A stretch of 64,000 nt of DNA from JBBDMC01 sp963775235 (GCA_963775235.1 CAVZHY010000002.1:248001-312000), one strand, 5' to 3'. Numbered from the stretch's first letter, positions 37,270-50,607 are shown. A program made the numbers and translations. The notes: generated by a model from the sequence alone, not told the origin.

Positions 37270-39488
37270 TCACGCTTCGACGGGCTGCAGCACCAGCGTC
37301 GCCAGCGGAGGCAAAGTCAAGCGCACCGAATGCTGACGTCCGTGCATGGGCAAGGCCTGGGTTTCGACGCGGCCGCTGTTGCCGATATTGGAGCCGCCAT
37401 AGGCGGCCGAATCGGTGTTGAGCCGCTCGCGCCAGGCGCCGGCCAGCGGCACGCCTATGACGTAGTCGTGGCGCACAACCGGCGTGAAGTTGGCGACCAC
37501 AACCGCCGTGCCGCCGTCGGCCGATCTGCGCTCGAACGAATAGACGCTCTGCTCAACGTCGCCACCTTCGATCCAGGCGAACCCGGCGGGATCGCAGTCG
37601 AGGGCGTGAAGGGCCGGCGTGCCGCGGTAAAGGCGGTTGAGATCGCTCACCAACCGCTGGAGGCCCTTGTGCGCGGGGTCCGACAGCAGGTGCCAGTCGA
37701 GCGAACGATCGTGGCTCCACTCCCGGTCCTGACCGAACTCGCCGCCCATGAACAGCAGCTTCTTGCCGGGGTGGGTCCACATGAAGCCGAAGTAGGCGCG
37801 CAGGTTGGCAAACTTCTGCCAGCGATCGCCCGGCATCTTTTCGTAGAGCGAGCCCTTGCCGTGGACGACCTCATCGTGGCTCAGCGGCAGCACGAAGTTC
37901 TCCGACCAGGCATAGTGGATGCCGAAGGTCATCAGGTGGTGGTCCCATTTGCGGTAGATGGGTTCCTTCGACATGTAGGCGAGCGTGTCGTGCATCCACC
38001 CCATGTTCCACTTGTAGTTAAAGCCGAGGCCGCCGTCGGCGGCCGGGCGGGAGACGCCAGGCCACGCGGTGGATTCTTCGGCGATCGTGATCCGGCCGGG
38101 GAGGCGTTCGGCGATCTCGCGGTTCACCTCGCGCAGGAACGCGATCGCCTCCAGGTTCTCGCGCCCGCCGTGGATGTTGGGCACCCATTCGCCGGCGGCG
38201 CGCGAATAATCGCGATAGAGCATGGAGGCAACGGCGTCGACACGCAGCGCGTCCACCCCCATGCGCTCCAGCCAGAACAGCCCGTTGGAGGCGAGGTAGT
38301 TCGCCACCTCGCGGCGACCGAAATTGTAGATCAGCGTGTTCCAGTCCCGGTGGACTCCGAGGCGGGGGTCCTCGTGCTCGTAGAGGTAGGTTCCATCGAA
38401 GCGGGCAAGACCGTAGGCATCGGACGGGAAGTGGGCCGCCACCCAATCGACGATGACGCCCAGTCCTGCGTCATGGCAGGCGTCCACCAGCCGAAGAAAC
38501 GCTTCCGGGTCGCCGAAGCGGGCGGTCGGCGCGAACAGTCCGATCGGCTGGTACCCCCATGAACCGGCAAACGGGTGCTCCGCGACCGGCAGGAATTCCA
38601 GGTGCGTGAAGCCCATCTCGACCGCGTACGGCACCAGCGTCTCGGCGAGTTCGTCGTAGGTGAGGAAACGATCGCCGACGCCGCGCCGCCACGAGCCGAG
38701 GTGCACCTCGTAGATGGAAATCGGCGCCGTCGGGGCATGCCGCGCGGCGAGCCCGGCGCTCCACCCGCCGTCGTCGTCGGCGCGGGGCGCAGAACCGTGG
38801 ACGATCGACGCAGTCGCGGGCGCAAGTTCCTGCCGGAAGGCGATCGGGTCGGCCTTGAGCGGCTGCGGGTCGCCGTGCGGCCCGATGATCTCGAACTTGT
38901 AGCGGGTGCCCTGCCCGACGTCGGGCAGGAAAATTTCCCAGACGCCGGCACCGTGGCGCAGGCGCATGGGATGGCGGCGGCCATCCCAGAAATTGAAATC
39001 GCCGACGACGCTGACGCGGCGGGCGTTGGGCGCCCATACGGCGAACGCGGTGCCGTCGACACCCTCGTGGCGCATGGGATGGGCACCCAGCCGCCGGTAG
39101 AGCTCGTGGTGGGTGCCCTCGCCGAGGAGGTGCAGGTCGAGATCGCCGAGCACGGGACCGAACGCATAAGGATCGCGGACGATCCAGTCTCGGCCGTCGC
39201 CGTGGAACGCGAGGCGATAGTCGGGGGGTTTCTTGTGACGGTGCAGGCGGGCGGCGAAGACGCCAGCGGCATGAACGCGGTCCAGCGCGGCGATCCGCTC
39301 GCCGTTTGCGTCGGTGATCCAGGCTTCGGTCGCCCCCGGGTCGAATGCCGCGATCCGCGTACCCTCCTCCGTCTCGCGCAGACCGAGCCAGGCAAACGGG
39401 TCAGCGAGGCGGCCGTCGACGATCGCCTGTGTCACCGCGGCCGGCAGGACAGGCTCAGGCACACGGCCGGCAGTGGACCGCGCCGCCA

Positions 39489-39489
<1 letters not shown>
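37270..39489 (-). CDS. glgB: 1,4-alpha-glucan branching enzyme (GlgB)
   Basis: A 739-residue GH13 branching enzyme with an N-terminal extra domain, then CBM48 (GTAFAVWAPNARRVSVVGDF), the catalytic barrel and a C-terminal beta domain. Catalytic residues: the nucleophile in ALRVDAVASML, the acid/base Glu in TIAEESTAWPG and the transition-state Asp in LPLSHDEVVHGKGS. It transfers alpha-1,4 chains to make alpha-1,6 branches. Its ATG overlaps the treS-mak stop by one base (TGATG), so expression is coupled. Normal length. Confidence 0.95.
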
Positions 39490-42766
<3,277 letters not shown>

Positions 42767-42770
<4 letters not shown>

Positions 42771-44809
42771 GATTGTGCCGTCGCCGGATTGCGCAGGGCC
42801 CAGACGGCGTAGGGACGATCGTCCGGCGTCAGCCACACGTGCTGCATCTTGCCCTGCCAGTGGAGATCGGCACCGGTGACCAGGTCCTGACCGTCGATGG
42901 CGGCGTTATCCGGCAAACCAAACTCCCATAGCGGCACCTCAAACGACGCACCCTGGGGATGGTGCGGGTCGAGGTTGACTGCGAAGAGGACAAAATCCGC
43001 GAAATCCGGAGTGAACCTGCCGTAGTAGAGGATTTGGTCGTTCCAGGCGTTGTAGAAGCGCAGCCCTTCGAGCCGCTGCAATGCCGGGTGCTCACGGCGG
43101 ATGCGGTTGATGAATCGAATGTCGTCCTTAACGTTGCCGGGGCGGTCGAAGTTCCAGACACGGATCTGGTACTTCTCGCTGTCGAGATACTCTTCGCGGC
43201 CCGGAACTGGCGTGCCCTCGCAGATTTCGAAGCCGTTATACATGCCCCACGAAGGGGACAGCGAGGCCGCGAGGATAGCGCGGATGCGGTAGCCGGCGCG
43301 ACCGCTGGATTGGAGGAAATAAGGGTTGATGTCCGGCGTGTTGACGAAGAAATTCGGCCGCATCACGTAAGGCATGTCCCCGCTGACGAGCTCGGTCAGG
43401 TAGTCGGTCAGCTCCTGCTTGGTGCTGCGCCAAGTGAAGTATGTGTACGACTGGGAGAAGCCCACCTTGGCGAGACGCTTCATCATCTTCGGACGGGTAA
43501 ACGCTTCCGAGAGGAAAATGACGTCCGGCTGGCGTGCTTGCACCTCCTCGATCAGCCACTGCCAGAACGGCAACGGTTTTGTGTGCGGATTGTCGACGCG
43601 GAAGATGGTCACGCCGCGATCGATCCAGAACAACACAACGTCGCGCAGCTCCAGCCACAGCGACGGCAGCGAAGCACCGTAGAAGTGGACGTTGACGATA
43701 TCCTCGTATTTCTTTGGCGGGTTCTCGGCATACTTGATGGTGCCATCGGCCCGCCAATTGAACCACTCGGGATGCTCCTTGATCCACGGATGGTCGGGCG
43801 CGCACTGGATGGCGAAATCGAGGGCGATCTCAAGGCCGTGGGCGCGGGCGGCAGCGACCAGGCGCACGAAGGAATCGAAGTCGCCGAGCTCGGGGTGAAT
43901 GGAATCGTGGCCGCCTTCGGCCGAGCCGATCGCATAGGGCGAACCGGGATCATCGGCCGCGGCGACCAGCGAATTATTGCGACCCTTGCGATTGGCGAGG
44001 CCGATCGGATGGACTGGCGGCAGGTAGAGGACGTCGAATCCGAGGTCGCGGACGTAGGCAAGCCGCCCGACAACGTCGTCGAAGGTGCCGTGGCGATCGG
44101 CCGAGAAGGACATGGAGCGCGGCATCAGCTCGTACCAAGCTGAGAACAGCGCCTTCTCGCGGTCGATCCAGACGGGAAGCGGCGCACCGAGTTCCGACAG
44201 GCTGTCGCGCTGGGCGACGCGACGCAGGAGATTTGTGGTCTCACCGGTCATCAACAACGTGAAGGCATCGCCGTCGGCGGTGGCCTTTGCAAGCCCCGTG
44301 ACGACTGCCTTCAACGCCGCCTTGTCGGCCCGCGACAGATCCTCCCGGGCGGTCAGCGTCTTCTCGACCAACGCCTTGCCTTCGGCAAGCTCGAGGCGGA
44401 TCGGCAGGCCGGCGGCGTGCTTCTTGGCGACCTCGGTCTGCCAGGAGGCGAACAGGTCGCGCCAGGCGATCAGGGAGAATTCATGGGCGCCGACGGTCTC
44501 GAACACGACGACGGCGCGCCAGCGGTCGTTCCCCACCGGCCGCATCGGCGACTCACGCCAGCCGGGTTCGCCGGCTTGGCGGGTGAGGAGGGCGGCGTCG
44601 ACGATGTCGTGACCATCGCAAAAAATATCCGCCTCGACGACGAAGCGATGACCGACGACGCCCTTCGCCCGGAAACGACCCCCGTCGATACACGGGCTCA
44701 CCGCCTCGATGGCGATGCGGTTCCGCGCCAGCTCTTCCAGCCGGCCGATCGAGGTCTGCGGCGAAAGGACGGCGAGGGCGTCGCGCCGCGATTTGGCTTT
44801 CTTGCTCAC
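42767..44809 (-). CDS. glgE: Alpha-1,4-glucan:maltose-1-phosphate maltosyltransferase (GlgE)
   Basis: A 680-residue GH13_3 enzyme that extends alpha-1,4-glucan with maltosyl units from maltose 1-phosphate. Key blocks: ALDFAIQCAPDHPW, the nucleophile in TIFRVDNPHTKPLPFWQW, the acid/base Glu in FLSEAFTRPKMM, and the N-terminal GlgE-specific domain (CIDGGRFRAKGVVGHRFVVE). It is coupled to treS-mak (4-nt overlap). Together with treS-mak and glgB it completes a trehalose-to-glycogen route independent of ADP-glucose. Confidence 0.95.
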
Positions 44810-44899
44810 TTCGCCAGCATAGACTGGGTCCAGTGATCATTGCCACCCGCGCCCGGAGAGGCGACGTTTCAGGTGCCCCGACGTTCTGCAGCCGCCCGG

Positions 44900-46558
44900 C
44901 TATTGGATGCCGGCGCGCAGTTCAGCCACGGTCGCGCGGGTCGAGAGCTGATCCCGATCGCAGACCAGCTCGATCACCGCCGGTTTTCCGGACCGCCCGG
45001 CGCGCTCGAAGGCCGGAATGAAATCGGCCGTGCGTTCAACCCGTTCGGCATGGGCCCCCATCGCCCGCGCCATCGTAACGAAGTCAGGGTTGACGAGCTC
45101 CGTGCCGACGACCCGGCCGGGATACGTACGCTCCTGATGCATGCGGATCGTGCCGTAGATGCCGTTGTTGAAGAGAAGGATGATCGGATGGCCACCATGC
45201 TGGACGGCGGTCGCGATCTCGACGCCGCTCATCATGAAGCCCCCGTCGCCGACGCAGCCGACGACCGTGCGGTCCGGATAGGCAAGGGAGGCGGCGACCG
45301 CGGCGGGCACCGAATAGCCCATGGCGCCGCTGGTCGGGGCGATCTGGCGCCCGGGGCGATGGTAGAGAAGGTAGCGCTGGGGCCAGCCGGTGTGGTTTCC
45401 GGCGTCGAGGGTGATGATGGCGTCGTCCGGCAGGTGCTGGCGAAGGTCGACCATTGCACGCGCAGCATCGAACAGGCCATCGCACGGCGGCGGCGTTGTT
45501 GCCGATTCGTAGTCGCAACGGGCCGCGCAACACCACGCAGCAAAGCGGTCAGGCTCGGTCCAACGGCAACCGACGACGGCCGCCGCGAAGGCGTCGGAGG
45601 CGGAAACGATAGCGATATCAGGCTGAAAGACACGACCCAGCTCATCGGCGCTGGCGTGGATATGGACGAGCTTCTGGCGTGGCCGGGGCGCGTCGAGAAC
45701 CGTGTAACCCTGCGTCGTCATCTCGCCGAGCCGCGCGCCGACAATGATGAGGAGATCGGCCATTTTCATGCGTTCGATGAGGGCTGGTGGCCCCGAAGTG
45801 CCGATGTCACCGACAAAATTCGGAGAGCGGTTGTCGACAATGTCCTGGCGGCGAAACGAGCATGCGATGGGAACGCCGTTGGTCTCGGCGAAGGCCGCGA
45901 TGTTCGCGCCGGCGTCGTCGCTCCATCCCGGACCGCCTACCAGGATCATCGGCGCACGGGCGGCGGCGAGCAGTTCACGCACCGGTTCAAGCGCGCCGGC
46001 CGCCACGGCGGGTCGGGCGACGCCGTAGCGCGCTGCGTCTTGGACACCGGTTCGCGCCGCCAGAACATCCTCGGGAACGGCGAGTACGACCGGACCGGGG
46101 CGGCCGGAGGTCGCGACGTGGAAGGCGCGGGCAATGTATTCCGGGATGCGGGCCGGATCGTCGATCTCCGCCGCCCATTTCGCAATCCCGCCAAATACTT
46201 GACGGTAATCCAGTTCCTGGAAGGCTTCGCGGTCACGCGTGCCGCAGGCGACCTGGCCGACGAGCAGTATCATGGGCGTGGAGTCCTGAAACGCCGTGTG
46301 GACGCCGACGGCGGCGTGGCAGGCGCCGGGACCGCGTGTGACGATGGCTATTCCGGGTTCGTTTGTAAGCTTGCCGTAGGCCTCGGCCATGTTTGCGGCG
46401 CCCGCTTCGTGACGGGCGTTGACGAGGCGGATGTCGGGGCGGTCGTAGACGGCGTCGAGGACCGCGAGAAAACTCTCGCCGGGCACCACATATAGCGTTC
46501 GGGCGCCATGGAGCCGCAACTGGTCGACCAGAACCTCGCCGCCGGTCCGATCAGACAT
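44900..46558 (-). CDS. Thiamine-diphosphate-binding enzyme of the acetolactate synthase family
   Basis: A 552-residue ThDP enzyme. The activating Glu is in VNARHEAGAANMAEAYG (about residues 44-60), and the cofactor motif begins GDGGFMMSGVEI and ends NNGIYG. A central domain with VGGPGWSDDAGANIA is typical of the POX/ALS fold. It is not obviously AHAS: no ilvN is near, and the partner genes are for glycerol and glucan metabolism. The reaction is unknown, possibly carboligation or decarboxylation of a 2-oxo acid. It is 90 bp upstream of glgE and 140 bp downstream of glpD on the same strand. Confidence 0.78.
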   Translation of the reverse strand: MSDRTGGEVLVDQLRLHGARTLYVVPGESFLAVLDAVYDRPDIRLVNARHEAGAANMAEAYGKLTNEPGIAIVTRGPGACHAAVGVHTAFQDSTPMILLVGQVACGTRDREAFQELDYRQVFGGIAKWAAEIDDPARIPEYIARAFHVATSGRPGPVVLAVPEDVLAARTGVQDAARYGVARPAVAAGALEPVRELLAAARAPMILVGGPGWSDDAGANIAAFAETNGVPIACSFRRQDIVDNRSPNFVGDIGTSGPPALIERMKMADLLIIVGARLGEMTTQGYTVLDAPRPRQKLVHIHASADELGRVFQPDIAIVSASDAFAAAVVGCRWTEPDRFAAWCCAARCDYESATTPPPCDGLFDAARAMVDLRQHLPDDAIITLDAGNHTGWPQRYLLYHRPGRQIAPTSGAMGYSVPAAVAASLAYPDRTVVGCVGDGGFMMSGVEIATAVQHGGHPIILLFNNGIYGTIRMHQERTYPGRVVGTELVNPDFVTMARAMGAHAERVERTADFIPAFERAGRSGKPAVIELVCDRDQLSTRATVAELRAGIQ

Positions 46559-46698
46559 CCGGCTCGCCCCCGTCCTTCACGCGAATGCCGGAACGTGTAG
46601 CCGGCGCTTCTGTGGCCGACAAGGCGTGCTGCGGCACCTCGCGACGCCTGGTGCGTATGCCAGTGCGGGGGCTGCGAGCGTGGCTGCGCGGCACTGCC

Positions 46699-48204
46699 TC
46701 AGTATGAGGGCAACGCGGCGAGCCGATCGGCGATCGCCGAGACGGAGTCGCTCCCGACTCTCAGCCCGAGCTTCGAACGGCGCCACAAGACATCCTCGGC
46801 GGTCTCCGCCCACTCCTGAGCAGCGAGGTACTCGAGCTCGCGCATGGTGAGGCCGGCGCCGAGATCGGGACCAAGGTCGGAGGCGGCGCGGACGTTGGCG
46901 AGCAGCACGTCGATCCGGGTGCCGTATGCATGGCAGAGCCGGGTGACGAGCGCGGCGTCGAGGAACACGTAACGGCGCACGGTCTCGGTCAGCCATCCAT
47001 CGAACCCGGCGACCGGAATGTCGCCGCCGGGGAGCGGCGCGCCGCGGGTCCACGGCCGCCCCATCGCGGGAAAGAAAGGGGCGATCTTCTCCAGCGCCTT
47101 TTCCGCCAGACGGCGGTAAGTGGTGATCTTGCCGCCGAAGACCGACAGCATCGGCGCGACGCCCGCCGGTACATCGAGATGCAGGACGTACTCGCGGGTC
47201 GCCTCCTGCGCCTTGGAGGCGCCGTCGTCGTAGAGCGCGCGCACGCCGGTATAGCGCCACCGGATCGTGGCGGGCGTCACCGGCTGGACGAGATAATTGC
47301 TGACGGCGGCGATCAGATACCCGACGTCGGCGTCGGTAACTGTCGCGGTCGCGGGGTCGCCGTGGAAATCGTCGTCGGTGGTGCCGATGAGGGTGAAGTC
47401 GCGCTCGTAGGGAATGGCGAAACAGATACGGCCGTCGGCGTTCTGGAAGATGCAGCCGCGGTCGTGATCAAAGATGCGATCGACGACAATGTGGCTGCCC
47501 TTGACCAGACGGATGCGGGATGTGGAGTCGAGGCCGGCGACATCCGAGATCACTTCGCACACCCACGGGCCCGCGGCGTTGACGAGGCACCGCGCGGTCA
47601 CGTCGGTGGTCGCGCCATCGCGCTGGTCGACCATGGTCAGGCGCCAGAGGTCGCCCTCGCGGCGGGCGTGGCTGCATTTCGTGCGCGTGCGCACGCTGGC
47701 GCCGAGATCGACCGCCTCACGCGCGTTGAGGACCACCAGCCGGGAATCGTCGACTCGGCAATCGGAATACTCAAAGGCCCGGCGGTAGTCCGCCTTCAGC
47801 CCCTCGCCCGCCGCATCGCTGGAGAGGTCGATGTCTCGGGTCGGCGGCAAAACGCGGCGACCGCCGAGATGATCGTAAAGGAAGAGGCCGAGGCGGATGA
47901 CCGGCCATGGTCGCAGCCCTTTGTGATGCGGCAGGACAAAGCGCAGCGGCCGCACGATGTGGGGCGCAGCGGCGAGCAGCACCTCACGCTCCGCCAATGC
48001 TTCGCGAACGAGGCCGAAGCGATAGTACTCGAGGTAGCGGAGCCCGCCGTGGATGAGCTTGGTCGAGGCCGACGAGGTGGCGCCGGCGAGGTCGCCCTGC
48101 TCGCAGAGATACACCGACAGGCCGCGGCCGGCGGCATCGCGGGCGATGCCGCAACCATTGATGCCGCCGCCGATGACGGCAAGATCGAAGGTCGGCGGGC
48201 TCAC
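46699..48204 (-). CDS. glpD: Aerobic glycerol-3-phosphate dehydrogenase (GlpD)
   Basis: A 501-residue membrane-associated flavoprotein oxidising sn-glycerol 3-phosphate to DHAP with quinone reduction. FAD motif FDLAVIGGGINGCGIARDAAGRG (residues 5-27), then SSASTKLIHGGLRYLE, which is diagnostic for GlpD. The C-terminal GlpO-like helical domain ends DVLWRRSKLGL. Start GTG 48204. The promoter-proximal leader has CAGGAATAGAAC (48249-48238), and this leader with the first codons is partly duplicated at 49559-49640. Confidence 0.93.
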   Translation of the reverse strand: MSPPTFDLAVIGGGINGCGIARDAAGRGLSVYLCEQGDLAGATSSASTKLIHGGLRYLEYYRFGLVREALAEREVLLAAAPHIVRPLRFVLPHHKGLRPWPVIRLGLFLYDHLGGRRVLPPTRDIDLSSDAAGEGLKADYRRAFEYSDCRVDDSRLVVLNAREAVDLGASVRTRTKCSHARREGDLWRLTMVDQRDGATTDVTARCLVNAAGPWVCEVISDVAGLDSTSRIRLVKGSHIVVDRIFDHDRGCIFQNADGRICFAIPYERDFTLIGTTDDDFHGDPATATVTDADVGYLIAAVSNYLVQPVTPATIRWRYTGVRALYDDGASKAQEATREYVLHLDVPAGVAPMLSVFGGKITTYRRLAEKALEKIAPFFPAMGRPWTRGAPLPGGDIPVAGFDGWLTETVRRYVFLDAALVTRLCHAYGTRIDVLLANVRAASDLGPDLGAGLTMRELEYLAAQEWAETAEDVLWRRSKLGLRVGSDSVSAIADRLAALPSY

Positions 48205-48351
48205 CCGCGTCGACCCACAAACATCGTCATGGCCGACGTTCTATTCCTGACGCCGGGGATTGTCGCCATGGGCCTTGAAGGACAGCGCGGCGACAATTGC
48301 CGGCGGCGGGGGTGAAGTGAACCGCCATCCGGGCTAACGTTTCTGCAGGAC

Positions 48352-48378
48352 CCCGGATTACGCTGCGCTCCATCCGGG
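48352..48378. repeat. REP-like imperfect palindrome
   Basis: CCCGGATTACGCTGC-GCTCCATCCGGG: arms CCCGGAT and ATCCGGG close a 27-bp element with a GC-rich loop. Sequences of this form (cccggattacgctgcgctccatccggg) recur as intergenic repeats in many alphaproteobacterial genomes (recalled, not searched). A shorter relative, gccatccgggct, is at 48325-48336. It lies in the 217-bp gap between divergent glpD and the broken cupin gene. Confidence 0.6.
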
Positions 48379-48421
48379 CCAGTTGCCACGCATTGCATGA
48401 TCGACAGGCAGGAGCAGGATT

Positions 48422-48696
48422 ATGGATTATCCGAAGTTCATCATGGGCTTCCCCGGTCTCCGAACGCCTTTTCCCGAGGATGCCGTCAGCCTCCACGCAA
48501 TTCGATCCGATGCAGGACTTCGTGGTTTTCTTCACTGTCCACAAGGACCTGGAAGTGCCCGAGCACAGCCATGGGCCACAGTGGGGAGCATTGTTCTCGG
48601 GACGCATCCAGCTGACCATCAACGGCGTCGCGCGCGATTACAAACCCGGCGATACCTGGGACGTTCGCCGAACCCGACCGCGACCCGCTTCGTTGA
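48422..48696 (+). pseudogene. Degraded small cupin-domain protein: frameshift plus internal deletion
   Basis: The start MDYPKFIMGFPGLRTPFPED is in one frame. Near 48519 one extra base shifts it, and the cupin core continues in the next frame as FFTVHKDLEVPEHSHGPQWG, then GRIQLTINGVARDYKPGDTWD. Right after that Asp the third frame gives V-F-A-E-P-D-R-D-P-L-R and a stop at 48696, the expected C-terminal end of this small cupin family (usual length about 110). About 25-30 residues between GDTxD and VFxEPDR are missing, so this looks like a true deletion (junction about 48662) and not only a sequencing slip. The metal-binding HSH half is kept; the second His motif is lost. Confidence 0.65.
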
Positions 48697-48757
48697 GGAT
48701 GGCCACCCGAACGCCGCCGTCCCTCTCCGCCCCTCGCGTCGCACTCTCCGTCGCCCG

Positions 48758-49531
48758 TCAGTAGGCGAGGAAGCCGCCATCGACGCGAACGATCTCGCCG
48801 GTCACGAAACTGGCGGCGGGAGAGGCCAGGAACAGGATCACCTCGGCGATTTCCTCCGGCTTGCCGTGCCGCCCCCATGGCGTGCGCCGCACGTATTGCA
48901 TGGAGGCACCCGAGGCGCGGCGCGCGGCGCCGGCATCATGGCGGCCAACATCGATCGCGCCCGGGGCGACCGCATTGACGCGAATGTTGAACGGCGCCCA
49001 TTCGAGGGCAAGGCTCCGCGTCATCTGGTCGATGCCGCCTTTCGATATGCAATAGGCGGCAGCGTTCTCCTGGGCCGCGCGGGCCCCGACCGACGAGACG
49101 CTGACGATGGCGCCGCCGCCCTGCTCGCGCATCATCCGGGCAGCGCGCTGGGCGCAGACAAAACCGGCGGTGAGGTTGACGGCAAGGATGCGCTCGAAAT
49201 GCGCCTTGGCCTGATCGATCGCGGGAGCGAATACCGGCGCCGCGACCATGGCGGCGGAATTGACCAGCACGTCGAGACGGCCGTGGCGCCCGGCGATGTC
49301 GCCGAAAAGCCCGTCCAGCCCGGCATCGTCGGTAACGTCCACCAGCCGCCACCAGCTCTTGCCGCCGGCCTGCCGGATAGTCTCGTCGGTTTCGGCGAGG
49401 CCGGATTCACCCAGCCCGCAGAGGACCACTTCATAGCCGGCCGCGGCGAAGCGGCGGGCGGTTGCCGCGCCGATGCCCGAGCCGGCCCCGGTCACCAGCG
49501 CGACCGGCGTTTCTTCCGAATTAGCTGCCAT
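48758..49531 (-). CDS. Short-chain dehydrogenase/reductase (SDR)
   Basis: About 257 residues. NAD(P) motif ALVTGAGSGIGAATARRFA at the N-terminus, VNSAAMV (NNAG-like), a catalytic Ser in SVSSVGARA, the Tyr-x3-Lys pair in AAYCISKGG, then NAVAPGAIDVG and a C-terminal VTGEIVRVDGGFLAY. A classical SDR of the FabG/3-oxoacyl reductase-like type; the substrate is unknown. ATG 49531 is preferred (GGGAAA just upstream) over TTG 49543. The upstream region is a decayed glpD-like leader, so this gene may be driven by a captured promoter. Confidence 0.85.
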   Translation of the reverse strand: MAANSEETPVALVTGAGSGIGAATARRFAAAGYEVVLCGLGESGLAETDETIRQAGGKSWWRLVDVTDDAGLDGLFGDIAGRHGRLDVLVNSAAMVAAPVFAPAIDQAKAHFERILAVNLTAGFVCAQRAARMMREQGGGAIVSVSSVGARAAQENAAAYCISKGGIDQMTRSLALEWAPFNIRVNAVAPGAIDVGRHDAGAARRASGASMQYVRRTPWGRHGKPEEIAEVILFLASPAASFVTGEIVRVDGGFLAY

Positions 49532-49558
49532 TGGATTTCCCAAGACTGTGTTTCAATG

Positions 49559-49640
49559 CGCCGCCGATGACGGCGAGATCGAGTTGGGGCTCAAGTCCGC
49601 TCCTCCGCAAAACGCGATCGTGTCCGGCGTTCTATTCCTG
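49559..49640 (-). pseudogene. Remnant copy of the glpD leader and first codons
   Basis: Read on the minus strand, this stretch has the same 12-mer leader CAGGAATAGAAC (49640-49629), then about 37 nt, then TTGAGCCCCAAC-TCGATCTCGCCGTCATC-GGCGGCG. Real glpD reads GTGAGCCCGCCGACCT-TCGATCTTGCCGTCATC-GGCGGCG at the matching distance after the same leader. After about 12 codons the similarity stops and the SDR leader begins. The remnant lacks 4 bases, so it is out of frame. It suggests a past duplication of the glpD 5' region or replacement of a second FAD oxidase gene. Confidence 0.6.
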
Positions 49641-49922
49641 CGGCCGGCCCTTGTCGCTGCCTGTGTGATAGTGGGATCGGCGGAATGGTACCTGCCGGGA
49701 CGTCGGAGCTAAACAGCGTCTTGCGTTCGTGCACGCGAACGGAGGGCTTCAGTGACACCGAACAAATTGCACCGGGTGTGAACCGTTGGTTCGTCGGGAT
49801 TTGAAACGTCGGTTGTTGCGCAACAACCGGACCTGCGGTGCCACGTACGCGACTTCCGCCTTGACCCAAGGGCGACGCCAATCAGCGCCCGGAGCTGGAG
49901 GTTCATGGCGCATTGGGCACGC
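49641..49922. other. Intergenic stretch upstream of the SDR with several dyads
   Basis: No convincing gene. It holds CGTTCG/CGAACG arms (49724-49729 and 49736-49741), a short GAACC-GTT-GGTTC dyad near 49785, and the perfect palindrome listed separately. Together with the glpD-like remnant this makes up the 390-bp gap between the TetR gene end and the SDR start. It may include the TetR terminator and the SDR promoter; no T-rich terminator run was seen. Confidence 0.5.
49810..49829. promoter_or_regulatory. Perfect 20-bp palindrome
   Basis: CGGTTGTTGC joined directly to GCAACAACCG with no spacer, a perfect 20-bp dyad. As DNA it has the form of a dimeric repressor operator. As RNA it would lack a loop of its own, and no T-run follows, so terminator function is less likely. 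It lies 94 bp beyond the TetR stop and upstream of the SDR. Confidence 0.5.
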
Positions 49923-50546
49923 CTATTTCGACCCTCTTTGGTTTGCCGCAAGTTCAATGAAGCCCGCCGCCAACGCGGCTGCCTCCCCGTCGCCGAGCGA
50001 TGCCAGCGCGCCCCACGTGTGGAAGTCGAGCACCGCGCGCACGGCAGCGTCGACGCGCTTCCTTGCCGCGCCCCGCACGCCGGTCGTCTCGACCAGGAAC
50101 CGGCGGACAACAGCGAGGTAGCGAGCAAGCCCTCCCTCTATGATCGGGCGCAGCGCCGGCTTGAGGTCCATGTCGCGCAACACCTTTGCGGTCATCGGCT
50201 CGGTCTCGCGGAACCACGCATAGATCGCCGCGAGCGCTATGCGTCGCCGCTCGGCCGGATCCTTGATCGTGCCCCATGCGGCCGGGTCGGGCGCGGGATG
50301 GAGCGAGCGCCATTGGGCCGAGCATGCGGCGAACAGCGCGGCTTCGTCAGGAAAGTGGCTGTAAACGGTTACCCGCCGAACGCCGGCACGGTTGGCGATC
50401 TCATTGATCTGGGTTGCCGCCGGGCCGACGGTGCGGTGCAGGTCGACGGTCGCCTCGACGATGCGTCGCCGGGTCTCGGCCATCTGCTCGCCACGCTTCC
50501 TCAGCCGGTATTTGCGTTTGGTTGCCACGTATTCAGCATACACCAT
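49923..50546 (-). CDS. TetR/AcrR-family transcriptional regulator
   Basis: A 207-residue regulator. The N-terminal helix-turn-helix reads RRRIVEATVDLHRTVGPAATQ, then INEIANRAGVRRVTVYSHFPDEAALF (residues about 26-72), typical of TetR. The C-terminal ligand domain is unclassified. It is divergent from a cupin gene (77 bp between starts), and a perfect 7-bp-arm palindrome right after the cupin -10 box is the probable operator. It may act on the cupin gene and on itself. Confidence 0.88.
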   Translation of the reverse strand: MVYAEYVATKRKYRLRKRGEQMAETRRRIVEATVDLHRTVGPAATQINEIANRAGVRRVTVYSHFPDEAALFAACSAQWRSLHPAPDPAAWGTIKDPAERRRIALAAIYAWFRETEPMTAKVLRDMDLKPALRPIIEGGLARYLAVVRRFLVETTGVRGAARKRVDAAVRAVLDFHTWGALASLGDGEAAALAAGFIELAANQRGSK

Positions 50547-50558
50547 GTCCTTTGAAAG

Positions 50559-50607
50559 TTGACAGTCGTAACTTGCCGCTTCATTATGGCCTTACGTCAT
50601 GTAAGGC
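50559..50607 (+). promoter_or_regulatory. Cupin-gene promoter with overlapping TetR-type operator
   Basis: Consensus -35 TTGACA (50559-50564), 17-bp spacer, -10-like CATTAT (50582-50587). Starting 2 bp later is a perfect inverted repeat GCCTTAC-GTCAT-GTAAGGC (50589-50607), covering the expected transcription start. The ATG of the cupin gene is at 50624 with GGAG 7 nt before it. A regulator bound here would block transcription directly. The divergent TetR gene is the natural candidate. Confidence 0.65.
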
